A stretch of 64,000 bases of DNA from an uncultured Lachnospiraceae bacterium (GTDB taxonomy: Bacteria > Bacillota > Clostridia > Lachnospirales > Lachnospiraceae). The notes beneath the pieces were generated by a model, which saw only the letters and a program-made list of their open reading frames with translations, did no database searches and had not been told where the DNA came from. A program made the position numbers and the translations under genes. Positions 1 through 7,525 of this stretch are shown here, piece after piece; position 1 is the first letter of the stretch; each line of letters opens with the position of its first letter. The stretch covers positions 1 through 64,000 of the forward strand of contig CAMWFQ010000013.1 in NCBI GenBank assembly GCA_947173495.1. Reading direction: 5' to 3'.

Positions 1-54
1 AAAGGGGCGAAGCAAAAACTCCGGAACATCCCTAGTACTTCGACGGAAGACGGG

Positions 55-232
55 GGGATGCGTAAAGAAAATTGCTGCTGTGTAGCATGTATCCCGCGCG
101 CAGGCAGGGGATAGGAGCATTCCCCCGCTCGATTGCGCGGCCCGCAAGGAGAAGTTTGCCATAGAAGGTAGCATGCGTGCTGCGCGAAAGCAATGAGCAA
201 GACGGCTGCGAAGCAGACATTCATGATGACTC
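55..232 (+). repeat. Bulged-stem structured repeat, locus 1 (two units, second degenerate)
   Basis: Unit 1 has an outer stem (55-63 with 87-95, including G.T wobble pairs), a one-sided 10-nt bulge AAAGAAAATT (64-73), and an inner stem (74-78 with 82-86). A CGCGCG linker and a weaker G-rich/C-rich hairpin to about 131 follow. A second unit begins GATTGCGCGGCCCGCA near 131, matching the start of the second unit at locus 3 (3791). Its 3' half is decayed. The tail (about 200-232) also matches the tail of the decayed copy at 5228-5262. Bases 1-54 show no recognisable gene. Confidence 0.6.
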
Positions 233-637
233 CATAAGCTGACATGCAAAGCATCACAGCGTTTGACTGGGAATAGGCAATTTTTTTACCGAATTTTCTT
301 GAAAATAATCGGTAGATAGCGTATAATAAAAACCTAATTAAATTATTTCACATGTATTCTATCTGGTAAACTCTGAAGATTCTTATGCGAGATTCATTCT
401 GTGATTCATTCATTACCCAAATTTAAATCATTTTTTTATTATTAATCAGTGAAACGGTCTGCGAAATATATCAGTGCTTGAGAGGAAGACTATGTCTTTT
501 TTGAAAGAAATTGATTTAATAAAAAATATTTTTTGACGGATTATAATCGGGAACTTTGATAACTGAATAGACTTTGCACCTTGGCTATGGTATACTTATT
601 TTACTTCGCAATAGAAATACAGAAGGAGCGTGATAAA
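233..637. other. AT-rich intergenic region upstream of the heptad-repeat gene
   Basis: No convincing coding frame. The DNA is distinctly AT-rich from about 280 to 540. Bases 556-586 form one arm of an imperfect inverted repeat whose other arm (1385-1414) lies just past the heptad-repeat gene. A promoter for that gene probably lies here, but no pair of boxes stands out clearly enough to place. Confidence 0.4.
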
Positions 638-1363
638 ATGACATTGACAAATGAAGACTTAAAAGCGATTAGTATATGTATAGATGAAAGGCTGAACCCG
701 ATTAATGAACATCTGATTGAAATGGATGTCCGCCTGGATGGAATGGACAAGAGGTTTGACGGAATGGATGCCCGTCTGGACGGAATGGACAAAAGGTTTG
801 ACGGAATGGACAGGAGGTTTGACGGAATGGATGTCCGTCTGGACGGAATAGACAAGAGGTTTGACGGAATGGATGTCCGTCTGGATGGAATAGACAAGAG
901 GTTTGACGGAATGGATGTCCGTCTGGACGGAATGGACAGGAGGTTTGACGGAATGGATGTCCGCCTGGACGGAATAGACAGGAGGTTTGACGGAATGGAT
1001 GTTCGCCTGGACGGAATGGACAGGAGGTTTGACGGAATGGATGTCCGTCTGGACGGAATGGACAAAAGGTTTGACGGAATGGATGCCCGTCTGGACGGAA
1101 TGGACAAGAGGTTTGATGGAATAGATGTCCGTCTGGACGGAATGGACAAAAGGTTTGACGGAATCGATAAGCGGTTTTCGGGAATTGACAATAGGCTTGA
1201 CCTTATTGGGATTAAGCAGGAGCGCACTGCAAAGAAACTGGATGATCTGCAGCTTAATGTGAAAATTGCTGAAAAAAATATCAGCCACAAAATACATAAA
1301 CTTAATGATGAAATGGAAACAGTTATTGAAATATTAAAACAAAGTGAACTGATACCGCAATAA
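638..1363 (+). CDS. Heptad-repeat coiled-coil protein of unknown function
   Basis: A 241-residue protein. The start at 638 is chosen because AGAAGGAG lies just upstream; a longer reading from a TTG at 581 lacks a ribosome site. Residues about 31-177 are 21 almost perfect heptads of the form xR(L/F)DG(M/I)D, followed by two weaker ones and then a Lys/Glu-rich helical tail. The alternating Leu/Phe and Met/Ile spacing fits a parallel coiled coil with charged flanks. There is no signal peptide or membrane segment. At the DNA level this is a 42-bp (two-heptad) tandem repeat, so copy number is likely to vary between strains. The gene stands alone, is followed by a terminator, and is bracketed by an inverted repeat. 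Function is unknown; similar proteins occur in clostridia as hypotheticals. Confidence 0.75.
   Translation: MTLTNEDLKAISICIDERLNPINEHLIEMDVRLDGMDKRFDGMDARLDGMDKRFDGMDRRFDGMDVRLDGIDKRFDGMDVRLDGIDKRFDGMDVRLDGMDRRFDGMDVRLDGIDRRFDGMDVRLDGMDRRFDGMDVRLDGMDKRFDGMDARLDGMDKRFDGIDVRLDGMDKRFDGIDKRFSGIDNRLDLIGIKQERTAKKLDDLQLNVKIAEKNISHKIHKLNDEMETVIEILKQSELIPQ
728..1168 (+). repeat. Tandem repeat, 21-bp heptad unit in a 42-bp higher-order unit
   Basis: About 21 copies of a 21-nt unit encoding xR(L/F)DG(M/I)D. Alternating types (VRLDGMD and K/RRFDGMD) make a 42-bp period. Copies differ mainly at silent or M/I and K/R positions, consistent with expansion by slippage or unequal exchange while the frame is kept. 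Confidence 0.9.
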
Positions 1364-1392
1364 GGCGGGATACAATAGGAAAGCAGCCAGGT

Positions 1393-1429
1393 GCAAAGTC
1401 TGTTGAGTGATCAAAGACTTTGCCTTTTT
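1393..1429 (+). terminator. Intrinsic terminator after the heptad-repeat gene
   Basis: A perfect 9-bp stem GCAAAGTCT/AGACTTTGC with a 13-nt loop, followed by CTTTTTG. Confidence 0.85.
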
Positions 1430-1498
1430 GTCGGACAGGATAAATATATTACAGCCAGTTGACAGTCAGAAGCAGAAGTGATATATTTATTAAGAAAG

Positions 1499-1517
1499 AT
1501 GTAACAAATTTGTAATA
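1499..1517. promoter_or_regulatory. Dyad upstream of the NlpC/P60 gene
   Basis: GTAACAAATTTGTAAT is a near-perfect palindrome about 60 bp upstream of the start at 1576. It could be an operator, but the regulator is unknown and the role is inferred only from position. Confidence 0.3.
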
Positions 1518-1575
1518 ATTCATAGGATAAATAGAAAGAATTACTGATAGATAAACCAAAGAAATGGAGGAGATC

Positions 1576-2871
1576 ATGCAGAATAAAAATCTGAAAACAA
1601 TCAGCCGAACGGTATTTTATGCAATGTCAGCAGCTCTCTTTTTTACAGGTGCGAGCATGGATATATCAGCAGCGGATACAAATGGACTTCCCTCGGCGGG
1701 GATAGATTTCTTTTTGTCATCTAATGCTACCAGTGTAAAGAGCCTTAAGGATGAGGCTGATTCAGATTCTAAGATAGAAATTGAAGAAAATGAGGAAGAA
1801 GCAGACCCTACAGCAGAACCGACCCAGGAGCCAACGCCAGAACCTAAGTTGGATGAAGAAAAGGTAATAGAAGAGACTGCTACTCCTGTTACGAATAAGA
1901 GCATGAATCAGGTGGAGAGGGAACTGGAAGCCAGAAGAGAGGAAAAGGGCTTCAGATCATTGGTTATTGCCAAGGTAAACGACTATGTAAATGTGAGAAG
2001 TATACCCAGTGAAGAAGGAGAGATCCTGGGAAAGCTGTATGATAAGTCAGTAGGGGAGTTTATATCTGAAGAGGATGGCTGGTACGAAATTACTTCCGGA
2101 AGTGTAACAGGCTATGTGAAAGCCGAATATTGCGTGACAGGTGATGATGCGGTATCTCTCGCCAAGGAAGTGGGGACCAGGATCGCTACAGTTAAGACAA
2201 CAACGCTGAAGGTTCGTGAAGAGCCGGGAATGGATGCAGTGGTTCTGGGACTGATACCCATTGAGGATGAACTCCTTGTCACGGAAGAACTGGGAGACTG
2301 GGTGAAGGTAGATATCGAGGAAGGATTTGGCTATGTATCGGCTGACTATGTGACGCTTTCTACAGAGTTTGTGAAGGCAGAGTCTAAGGCAGAAGAGGAG
2401 GCCCGTCTTGCAAAGGAGGCAGAAGAGAGAAGGGCAGCCCAGGAGGCAGCTAGAAAGGCATCTTCCAGAAAATCTTCTTCTTCATCAGAAGCACCTGCGC
2501 CTGTGATTCCATCCGGTGGTGGAAGCGAATTGGGCGCGGCAGTGGCAAATTATGCATGTCAGTTTGTAGGAAATCCTTATGTATATGGAGGAACCAGTCT
2601 GACAAATGGTGCCGATTGTTCCGGATTTGTAATGAGTGTTTATAATAATTTCGGTGTCAGCCTGCCTCACTCGTCGGCGGCAGATAGAAATGTAGGTTCA
2701 GCAGTGGATGGGCTTTCCAATGCACAGCCGGGCGATATTGTATGTTACTCCGGACATGTGGGTATTTATATCGGAAACGGACAGATTGTTCATGCATCTA
2801 CATCCAAAACCGGTATCATTATTTCCAATGCAGGATATCGTTCCGTACTTTCTGTAAGAAGAATTTTCTAA
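1576..2871 (+). CDS. Secreted SH3-domain NlpC/P60 peptidoglycan endopeptidase
   Basis: A 431-residue exported wall hydrolase. The start at 1576 follows GGAGGAG. A signal peptide occupies about residues 1-33, ending near SAAD. An acidic Glu/Pro/Thr-rich linker follows. Two bacterial SH3 domains come next, each recognisable by a V(N/K)VR motif (VNVRSIPSEEG and LKVREEPGMD). A Lys/Ala/Glu-rich helix and Ser-rich spacer lead to a C-terminal NlpC/P60 domain. The expected catalytic residues are present: Cys348 in NGADCSGF, His394 in SGHVGIYIG and His406 in VHAS. The family cleaves stem-peptide bonds (typically D-Glu to meso-DAP or Lys). The likely role is cell separation or wall turnover. It is a single-gene unit closed by a terminator. 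Confidence 0.93.
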   Translation: MQNKNLKTISRTVFYAMSAALFFTGASMDISAADTNGLPSAGIDFFLSSNATSVKSLKDEADSDSKIEIEENEEEADPTAEPTQEPTPEPKLDEEKVIEETATPVTNKSMNQVERELEARREEKGFRSLVIAKVNDYVNVRSIPSEEGEILGKLYDKSVGEFISEEDGWYEITSGSVTGYVKAEYCVTGDDAVSLAKEVGTRIATVKTTTLKVREEPGMDAVVLGLIPIEDELLVTEELGDWVKVDIEEGFGYVSADYVTLSTEFVKAESKAEEEARLAKEAEERRAAQEAARKASSRKSSSSSEAPAPVIPSGGGSELGAAVANYACQFVGNPYVYGGTSLTNGADCSGFVMSVYNNFGVSLPHSSAADRNVGSAVDGLSNAQPGDIVCYSGHVGIYIGNGQIVHASTSKTGIIISNAGYRSVLSVRRIF

Positions 2872-2893
2872 TATAGAAAGAATTGACTTTAAA

Positions 2894-2924
2894 TGCCGTG
2901 TCTCTACAGATACGGCATTTTTTT
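2894..2924 (+). terminator. Intrinsic terminator of the NlpC/P60 gene
   Basis: ATGCCGTGTCTCTACAGATA is the first part of a hairpin closing with ATACGGCAT, followed by seven T. A bulged-stem element begins immediately downstream. Confidence 0.9.
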
Positions 2925-2990
2925 GGTGCACAGGGGTGTGTATGGAAAATTGCTGCTATGCAGCACACACCCCGCGCGACTTTCACCCGT
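2925..2990 (+). repeat. Bulged-stem structured repeat, locus 2
   Basis: The outer stem is GGGGTGTGT (2933-2941) with ACACACCCC (2965-2973). The one-sided bulge is ATGGAAAATT (2942-2951). The inner stem is GCTGC/GCAGC around TAT. CGCGCG follows. This is the clearest single copy: the 9-bp outer stem is perfect yet differs in sequence from other copies. Confidence 0.75.
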
Positions 2991-3559
2991 TAGAACGCTC
3001 ATTGGTCCGACGTACAGAAATCACATCTGAGGTTCAGAAATAAGGATAAGGCTGCCAGAAGAGATGAAGTCCAAAAGTTGTTGGAAGTATGAGGAGCGCA
3101 TATGTAAAAAGCATGTCAGAAGGTAATGGAACAGACGAAAAATTTGTTTTATTGACAGAAAACTTATCTGGTGGAAAGTAATCAGCAAACCCTGAAACTT
3201 GTACAAGATATACAAATTTGAAACTAAGATATTCAAAAAAGGGGAGATTTCAATGGGGAAGATTTAAATGTTATCCACATAAAAAAGATAATAAAGCTTG
3301 TATTTTCAAGTTATACACGAATTTATCCACATTATCCACCGACGAAATAACGAAATTTTAAGGTGGATAAATGTTGTGGAAAGAACAGATGTTTTGTGAA
3401 TTGTGATGAAAAGTAAAAATTTGAAATAGTTTGTCGAATAAGAGATTTGAGCAAATTGGGTCATATCAGGACTTTTAAAAAGTTTTGCAGAACGCTTGAC
3501 AATAAATTTATATTGTACTACAATACATGGTGTTGCAGATGAAAGCAATGAATGTCAAT
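2991..3559. other. Intergenic region with a DnaA-box-like cluster and possible decayed reading frame
   Basis: Between 3029 and 3236 one frame reads as a plausible helical, Lys/Gln-rich segment (RNKDKAARRDEVQKLLEV, then KACQKVMEQTK) but is broken by several stops. It may be a gene remnant. From 3271 to 3382 there is a cluster of DnaA-like 9-mers (listed separately). The remainder is AT-rich with no other gene seen. Confidence 0.4.
3271..3382. promoter_or_regulatory. Cluster of DnaA-box-like 9-mers
   Basis: Two perfect TTATCCACA sites (3271-3279 and 3323-3331), TTATACACG (3311-3319), TTATCCACC (3332-3340), GGTGGATAA on the opposite strand (3362-3370), and a weaker TGTGGAAA site near 3376. Five close matches in 100 bp of AT-rich DNA is far above chance. 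No dnaA, dnaN or plasmid replication gene is adjacent, so an origin, a DnaA-titration site or a DnaA-regulated region are all possible. Confidence 0.5.
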
Positions 3560-3633
3560 GTGCGTTTAGCTCAGCTGGATAGAGCGTTTGGCTACGGACC
3601 AAAAGGTCGGGGGTTCGAATCCTCTAACGCACG
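3560..3633 (+). tRNA. tRNA-Arg (anticodon ACG)
   Basis: Full cloverleaf: acceptor GTGCGTT with AACGCAC, D-arm GCTC...GAGC, anticodon stem TTTGG/CCAAA with loop CTACGGA (anticodon ACG), T-arm with GTTCGAATC, discriminator G. The 3' CCA is not encoded. A T-stem with G.T pairs is acceptable. Confidence 0.93.
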
Positions 3634-3668
3634 CTGTTTGTGCATATATGCACGCTTGTTATGAATGG

Positions 3669-3704
3669 CGGAAACACTGGTAGATTCAGCGTTTCCGTTT
3701 TTTT
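3669..3704 (+). terminator. Intrinsic terminator after tRNA-Arg
   Basis: The stem CGGAAAC/GTTTCCG is followed by seven T. The T-tract runs directly into ATGCGCAG, the start of a bulged-stem element. Confidence 0.8.
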
Positions 3705-3885
3705 ATGCGCAGCCCCATGCAGAGGAAGTATGCCGCTAAAGCGGCGCATGGGGCGCGCGGCGAGCAGGGAGAAAAAAGCCTCCCCTACTCGATTGCGCAG
3801 GCCCGCACAGAGGAATATGCCGCTAAAGCGGAGTGCGGGCCGTGCGGCCCCGCACGTGAGCAGGGAGAAAATCTGCCCTGTTTTT
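3705..3885 (+). repeat. Bulged-stem structured repeat, locus 3 (two tandem units)
   Basis: Unit 1: outer stem GCCCCATGC (3712-3720) with GCATGGGGC (3746-3754), bulge AGAGGAAGTAT, inner stem GCCGCT/AGCGGC. A GC-rich linker follows, then a second hairpin CGAGCAGGGAG... closing to 3791. Unit 2: outer stem GGCCCGCAC (3800-3808) with GTGCGGGCC (3833-3841), bulge AGAGGAATAT, inner stem GCCGCT/AGCGG. It ends in a hairpin CAGGG...CCCTG plus TTTTT (3861-3885) that can act as a terminator. The two outer stems differ by compensating changes. Confidence 0.75.
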
Positions 3886-3913
3886 AACAGAACTGCCTGC
3901 CTGATTAGCTGAT

Positions 3914-4978
3914 TCAGTCTGTCCGGCCAATCAGGCTGCTGATCAGATCAGGGACAGTGGTCAGTTCCCTGATCTTGCCGACATTTGCACCGCAGAAAAT
4001 GAGACCCTGATCCAGATTCCCTTTGACGGCATTGACCAGCGCCTGTGTAATACAATAGGGAATTTCCTTTGGATTACATTTTCTGATACAGTGGCAGCAG
4101 TGCTTAATTGGAATTGGGGCCTGCTCCATTTTCTGAATGAAAGCATTTCTGATGGCCCGGCCCGGCATACCAACCGGGCTTTTAATGATGACAACATCCT
4201 CCTCGGATGCATCAATATAAGCCTGCTTATAAGCCGGGGAAGCATCGCATTCTCTGGTGGCAACAAAACAGGTAGCGATCTGTACGCCATCGGCGCCAAG
4301 TGAAAGGATATGTTCAATATCGGACGGACCGGAAATGCCGCCGCCCACGACGACAGGGACAGATACGCCGTATTTGTCTTCATAAAGTTTCTTTTCTTCC
4401 AGGATCGCCTGAATTTCTCTGTCGAAATCAAGAGCCTGAATATTTTTCAGCTGTTCAGGAGTAAAGCCCAGATGCCCGCCGGCCAGAGGACCCTCTATCA
4501 CCAGCAGGTCGGCTGTGCGCTTATACTTTTTATCCCACATGCGAAGAATCAGGGAAGCGGCTTTTCTGGAAGAAACAATAGGAGCAATGGCAGTATCTGT
4601 CCCACTTACAAGTGCCGGAAGATCGGTGGGAAGACCGGCTCCGCACACGACCAGGTCCGCGCCTGCGCGGGCAGCAGCCTGTACATGGTCGGCATAATGC
4701 TGAAGAGCGGTCATGACATTGACGCCTACAAGGCCTCCTGCAGCCTGTTGTTTTGCGAGCTTCACATGTTTTTCAATAGCGCGGATATTACAACCCTGAA
4801 CGTCCGCTTCAAAATCCGGCTCATCATATCCGATCTGGGCGGAAGAAATCATTCCCACACCTCCTGCCCTGGCAACTGCGCCGGCCAGACCGGAGCGGCT
4901 TACGCCAACCCCCATACCGCCCTGGATAATGGGAATGCGGGCGTACTTTTTTCCTACTTTTAATGCCTGTAATTTCAT
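3914..4978 (-). CDS. Nitronate monooxygenase / FabK-like NAD(P)H flavin oxidoreductase
   Basis: A 354-residue TIM-barrel FMN protein. The start at 4978 follows GAGGAG and gives MKLQALKVGKKYARIPIIQG; a longer frame to 5047 has no ribosome site. Family hallmarks are visible: IIQGGMGVGVS near the N terminus, the AGGHLG segment carrying the conserved His, a VVVGGGISGP phosphate-binding loop, and GADGVQIATCFVATRE. Members either oxidise nitronates or act as enoyl-ACP reductase II (FabK). No fatty acid genes are adjacent, so the broader nitronate monooxygenase class is the safer call. The C-terminal extension with CCHCIRKCNP is Cys-rich. The gene is monocistronic and convergent with the tRNA-Arg region. 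Confidence 0.88.
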   Translation of the reverse strand: MKLQALKVGKKYARIPIIQGGMGVGVSRSGLAGAVARAGGVGMISSAQIGYDEPDFEADVQGCNIRAIEKHVKLAKQQAAGGLVGVNVMTALQHYADHVQAAARAGADLVVCGAGLPTDLPALVSGTDTAIAPIVSSRKAASLILRMWDKKYKRTADLLVIEGPLAGGHLGFTPEQLKNIQALDFDREIQAILEEKKLYEDKYGVSVPVVVGGGISGPSDIEHILSLGADGVQIATCFVATRECDASPAYKQAYIDASEEDVVIIKSPVGMPGRAIRNAFIQKMEQAPIPIKHCCHCIRKCNPKEIPYCITQALVNAVKGNLDQGLIFCGANVGKIRELTTVPDLISSLIGRTD

Positions 4979-5140
4979 AACGGAACTCCTCTTCTGATAA
5001 GTCTTTTGTTGTTTTTCATAAACCTGGAAATGATTATAAAGTATCAAAGAGATAATGTCAATGAAATGAGGTTATAATTATAATAATATATAGTTTTGAT
5101 AACTATATTGCGGCGAGAGCTGCCATCGATTATACTGAAA

Positions 5141-5172
5141 CTGTCGAACTGTCGAACTGTCGAACTGTCGAA
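5141..5172. repeat. Four tandem copies of CTGTCGAA
   Basis: Exact 8-bp unit repeated four times in the intergenic region between the oxidoreductase and Nudix genes. It is a likely slippage microsatellite; no role is evident. Confidence 0.8.
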
Positions 5173-5189
5173 CAGGAGGGTGGGAGGCT

Positions 5190-5262
5190 TTTTATGCGCA
5201 GGCCCGCATAAGGAAATCTGCCGGGCAATAAGACGGACGGCTGCGAAGCAGATATTAGAGAG
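5190..5262 (+). repeat. Bulged-stem structured repeat, locus 4 (degenerate)
   Basis: Starts with the common boundary CTTTTTATGCGCAG, followed by GCCCGCAT and the bulge-like AAGGAAAT. The 3' half of the outer stem is lost. The tail ACGGCTGCGAAGCAGA matches the tail at locus 1, so the two may have decayed from a shared longer form. It lies directly upstream of the Nudix gene. Confidence 0.45.
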
Positions 5263-5283
5263 TCCATTTGGAAGGAGTACGAT

Positions 5284-5718
5284 ATGCAGATAAAATTTTA
5301 TGAACAGGCCGAAGAGAGTTTACTGAAATTTGCTGTGATTATTTCCAGATCAGGCGGGAAGTGGGTCTTTTGTAAGCACAGAGAAAGGGACAGCTGGGAA
5401 TGCCCCGGAGGACACAGGGAGGAAGGGGAAACGATTCTGCAGACAGCACAAAGAGAGCTGATGGAGGAGACAGGCGCCCTTGTATTTGATCTGAAGCCTG
5501 TATGTGTATATTCTGTTACAGGAAAGACCAGAGTGAACGAAACAGGAGAGGAGTCATATGGAAAGCTTTTTTATGCCGACATTAAAAGCTTTGAGAAAGA
5601 ACTGCACAGTGAAATAGAAAAGATCGGGTTTTTTGATGAATTTCCTGAAAAATGGACCTACCCTCAGATACAGCCCTTTTTGCTTGCGGAGGTTCGGAGA
5701 AGACTGGGAGAGATCTGA
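5284..5718 (+). CDS. Nudix hydrolase
   Basis: A 144-residue protein. The Nudix box runs from Gly43 to Gly64 with the full GX5EX7REUXEEXGU pattern: Gly43, Glu49, Arg57-Glu58-Leu59, Glu61-Glu62 and Gly64. It hydrolyses a nucleoside diphosphate linked to another moiety; the substrate cannot be told from sequence. The short length and the ECPGG lead-in resemble MutT/8-oxo-dGTPase-type and related housecleaning enzymes. The start at 5284 follows AAGGAG. It appears monocistronic and faces the leftward ABC operon tail. Confidence 0.9.
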   Translation: MQIKFYEQAEESLLKFAVIISRSGGKWVFCKHRERDSWECPGGHREEGETILQTAQRELMEETGALVFDLKPVCVYSVTGKTRVNETGEESYGKLFYADIKSFEKELHSEIEKIGFFDEFPEKWTYPQIQPFLLAEVRRRLGEI

Positions 5719-5881
5719 AAGACATGGGAGGATTCTTAAAAAGAGAATTGGCAGCCGCGAAAATCCGGTATTCCAAGATCCTGCATCCAGAACGAAATCC
5801 GGAAACAAAAGGATCCGGCGGCTTTCAGATGCAAAGCTGCCGGATGATGCGTATAAATTCATGTACGGGTTTGGATCTGCT

Positions 5882-6724
5882 CTATATGCGTCTTCTTCCT
5901 CTTCCGGAGGAACGGGAGGGCTTTTTTCTGCCGTTTCCAGCCGTTTCCAGCTTTTCTGACTGAGGTTTATGCGCCTCCTCCGGTACTTTGGCACGATACA
6001 GGAGCAGTGCTGTGAGGGACAGCATAATGCCCAGCGAAAGAACGGCCAGAGGGATGCTGCCTTTCCCAGAGGTTCCGGCACGGGAGGAGGTATCGTAGCC
6101 GATTATGGTAAAAGCAGCTGAAAAAGGATATAGATCCCGGAGAAGCCCATCCTTGAAAAACAGGACACTGTACCCGGTGAGAAAGGCCACCACCGAACCG
6201 CCCATAAACAGTGAGGCACTTCGACTGCAGAAAATAATGATGGGCAGGACCACGATATAGATGCAGAGGGCGAGCCCGGTCATCTGCAGCATCCCTTTCA
6301 GCAGGATAAAGGGGGTTATCCCCGGAAGAGAAGCGCATACAGCCACCACCGCCGTCACGGCAACATTGTAGACGCTCAGAAGAACGGCCAGAAGCCCTAT
6401 GGCGGCGGTTTTGCCCGCCAGAAGCTTTCGGAAGGAAACCGGAACGGTCAGGATATTTTTCAGGGTATCGTCAGTGTATTCCCGGCTGATCAGATAGCCT
6501 CCGATCAGAGTAAGGGTAACCGGCATAAAGATCTGCGTATTTCCCCAGATGGTATCGTCAAGGAGCGCTGCAAAGTCAAAATTGGGGTTTTTAGCGGAGT
6601 CGATTACCATCATCTGTGAAAAAAACTGGAGCAGCGGCGAGCACAGCATTGCCAGCATGCCGATCAGCAGGATCTGGTAACGTCTTATTTTCATGAATTC
6701 TGTTTTTATGATTGCTGACATCAT
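5882..6724 (-). CDS. ABC-2 type permease, antimicrobial peptide export/immunity system
   Basis: A 280-residue membrane protein with six predicted hydrophobic helices in the ABC-2/LanEG pattern: N-terminal helix after a short basic segment, a cytoplasmic SREYTDDTLKNIL coupling motif, then helix pairs. It ends in a basic Ser/Arg-rich tail. The YTDDTLKN motif recurs as HDHDTLKN in the neighbouring permease, showing the two are paralogues. It starts at 6724 after AAGGAGG and is the last gene of the five-gene leftward operon. It probably forms a heterodimeric channel with its neighbour, driven by the upstream ATPase. Confidence 0.85.
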   Translation of the reverse strand: MMSAIIKTEFMKIRRYQILLIGMLAMLCSPLLQFFSQMMVIDSAKNPNFDFAALLDDTIWGNTQIFMPVTLTLIGGYLISREYTDDTLKNILTVPVSFRKLLAGKTAAIGLLAVLLSVYNVAVTAVVAVCASLPGITPFILLKGMLQMTGLALCIYIVVLPIIIFCSRSASLFMGGSVVAFLTGYSVLFFKDGLLRDLYPFSAAFTIIGYDTSSRAGTSGKGSIPLAVLSLGIMLSLTALLLYRAKVPEEAHKPQSEKLETAGNGRKKPSRSSGRGRRRI

Positions 6725-6736
6725 TAATCTGCCTCC

Positions 6737-7525
6737 TTATATGGTTTGTTTCTGATAAACTCTCATGAGCAGTGCGGTACAGACCATGCCTTCCGTAAGA
6801 AGTATGGCAAAAACCACAGGCGTCGGCACAAAGTAAGGGCTTAACTCCTCATAAAAATTCTGAAGAGCCACTTTGCCCTCACCCACACTGTGGAACTGAT
6901 ACAGCCATCGAAAGATCATGGGGACCGGAAGAGCAGTGGCGATATTGAGCCCTAAAGGCACACGCAGGACGGTATCGCTGATATGGAGGATATAGCCCAT
7001 CACCGTGTAGGCAAAGGCAATGACAACGGAAATAATATAAGATCTGTTGCACCAGACCACCAGAAGAATACAAGGTGTTGCCGCCGCCCACAAAAGAATC
7101 CCATCGCAGAAGACCAGATAAAGCTGCAGTCCAAGTCTGGCTGCAGGAATACCTGAAAGGAAAGAGAGAAAAACCGCAGTTCCAAATCCGGCCAGCTCAT
7201 ATGCGATATCAAAAAGCAGAAGAACCAGGAGCTTTGCGGCTGCCAGACGGCTTTTGGAGACAGGGATACACATCAGATTCTTCAGGGTATCATGATCATG
7301 CTCCTCGAAAAAGAGATTGGCGGCGGTCACGACGGTAAGAGGAATCAGAAGCAGAAATCCGTTTTCCTCTGTCACAACGCTGATCAGATCATCAAAATCT
7401 TCATTCTTTAACAGGAAGGAATAAAGAAGCGGCATAATAAAGGTGGTGAGGAAGGCAATCGAAAAAAGTTTTTTCCGTTTCAATTTTCGAAATTCGCATA
7501 AGATCAGTTTAAGCAATTCCCTCAC
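6737..7525 (-). CDS. ABC-2 type permease, partner subunit
   Basis: A 262-residue six-helix ABC-2 permease with coupling motif HDHDTLKNLM. The start is a GTG at 7525 that overlaps the end of the ATPase gene by 17 bases, indicating translational coupling. The order ATPase-permease-permease with a two-component pair upstream matches lantibiotic immunity (LanFEG) and clostridial CprABC-type systems. Confidence 0.83.
   Translation of the reverse strand: MRELLKLILCEFRKLKRKKLFSIAFLTTFIMPLLYSFLLKNEDFDDLISVVTEENGFLLLIPLTVVTAANLFFEEHDHDTLKNLMCIPVSKSRLAAAKLLVLLLFDIAYELAGFGTAVFLSFLSGIPAARLGLQLYLVFCDGILLWAAATPCILLVVWCNRSYIISVVIAFAYTVMGYILHISDTVLRVPLGLNIATALPVPMIFRWLYQFHSVGEGKVALQNFYEELSPYFVPTPVVFAILLTEGMVCTALLMRVYQKQTI

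Larger units (their letters stand above)
556..1414. repeat. Inverted repeat flanking the heptad-repeat gene
   Basis: The left arm is 556-586 and the right arm 1385-1414. Read on opposite strands, about 26 of 30 positions match, including GGTGCAAAGTCT. The right arm doubles as half of the terminator at 1393-1429. The left arm contains AACTGAATAG and ACTTTGCAC, which also occur in the end and first hairpin of the small element at 18264. The arms may therefore derive from that element family. Confidence 0.5.

Noticed and set aside
724-1175. CRISPR-like periodicity
   Set aside because: The 42-bp units are contiguous, with no unique spacers, and code for heptads in frame.
601-1297. Two long minus-strand frames opposite the heptad-repeat gene
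   Set aside because: They are shadows of the 42-bp repeat, which stays open in several frames. They have no ribosome site, and the plus-strand frame has one.
3640-3912. Two short plus-strand frames downstream of tRNA-Arg
   Set aside because: They run through the terminator and the structured repeats, with no ribosome site or protein-like composition.
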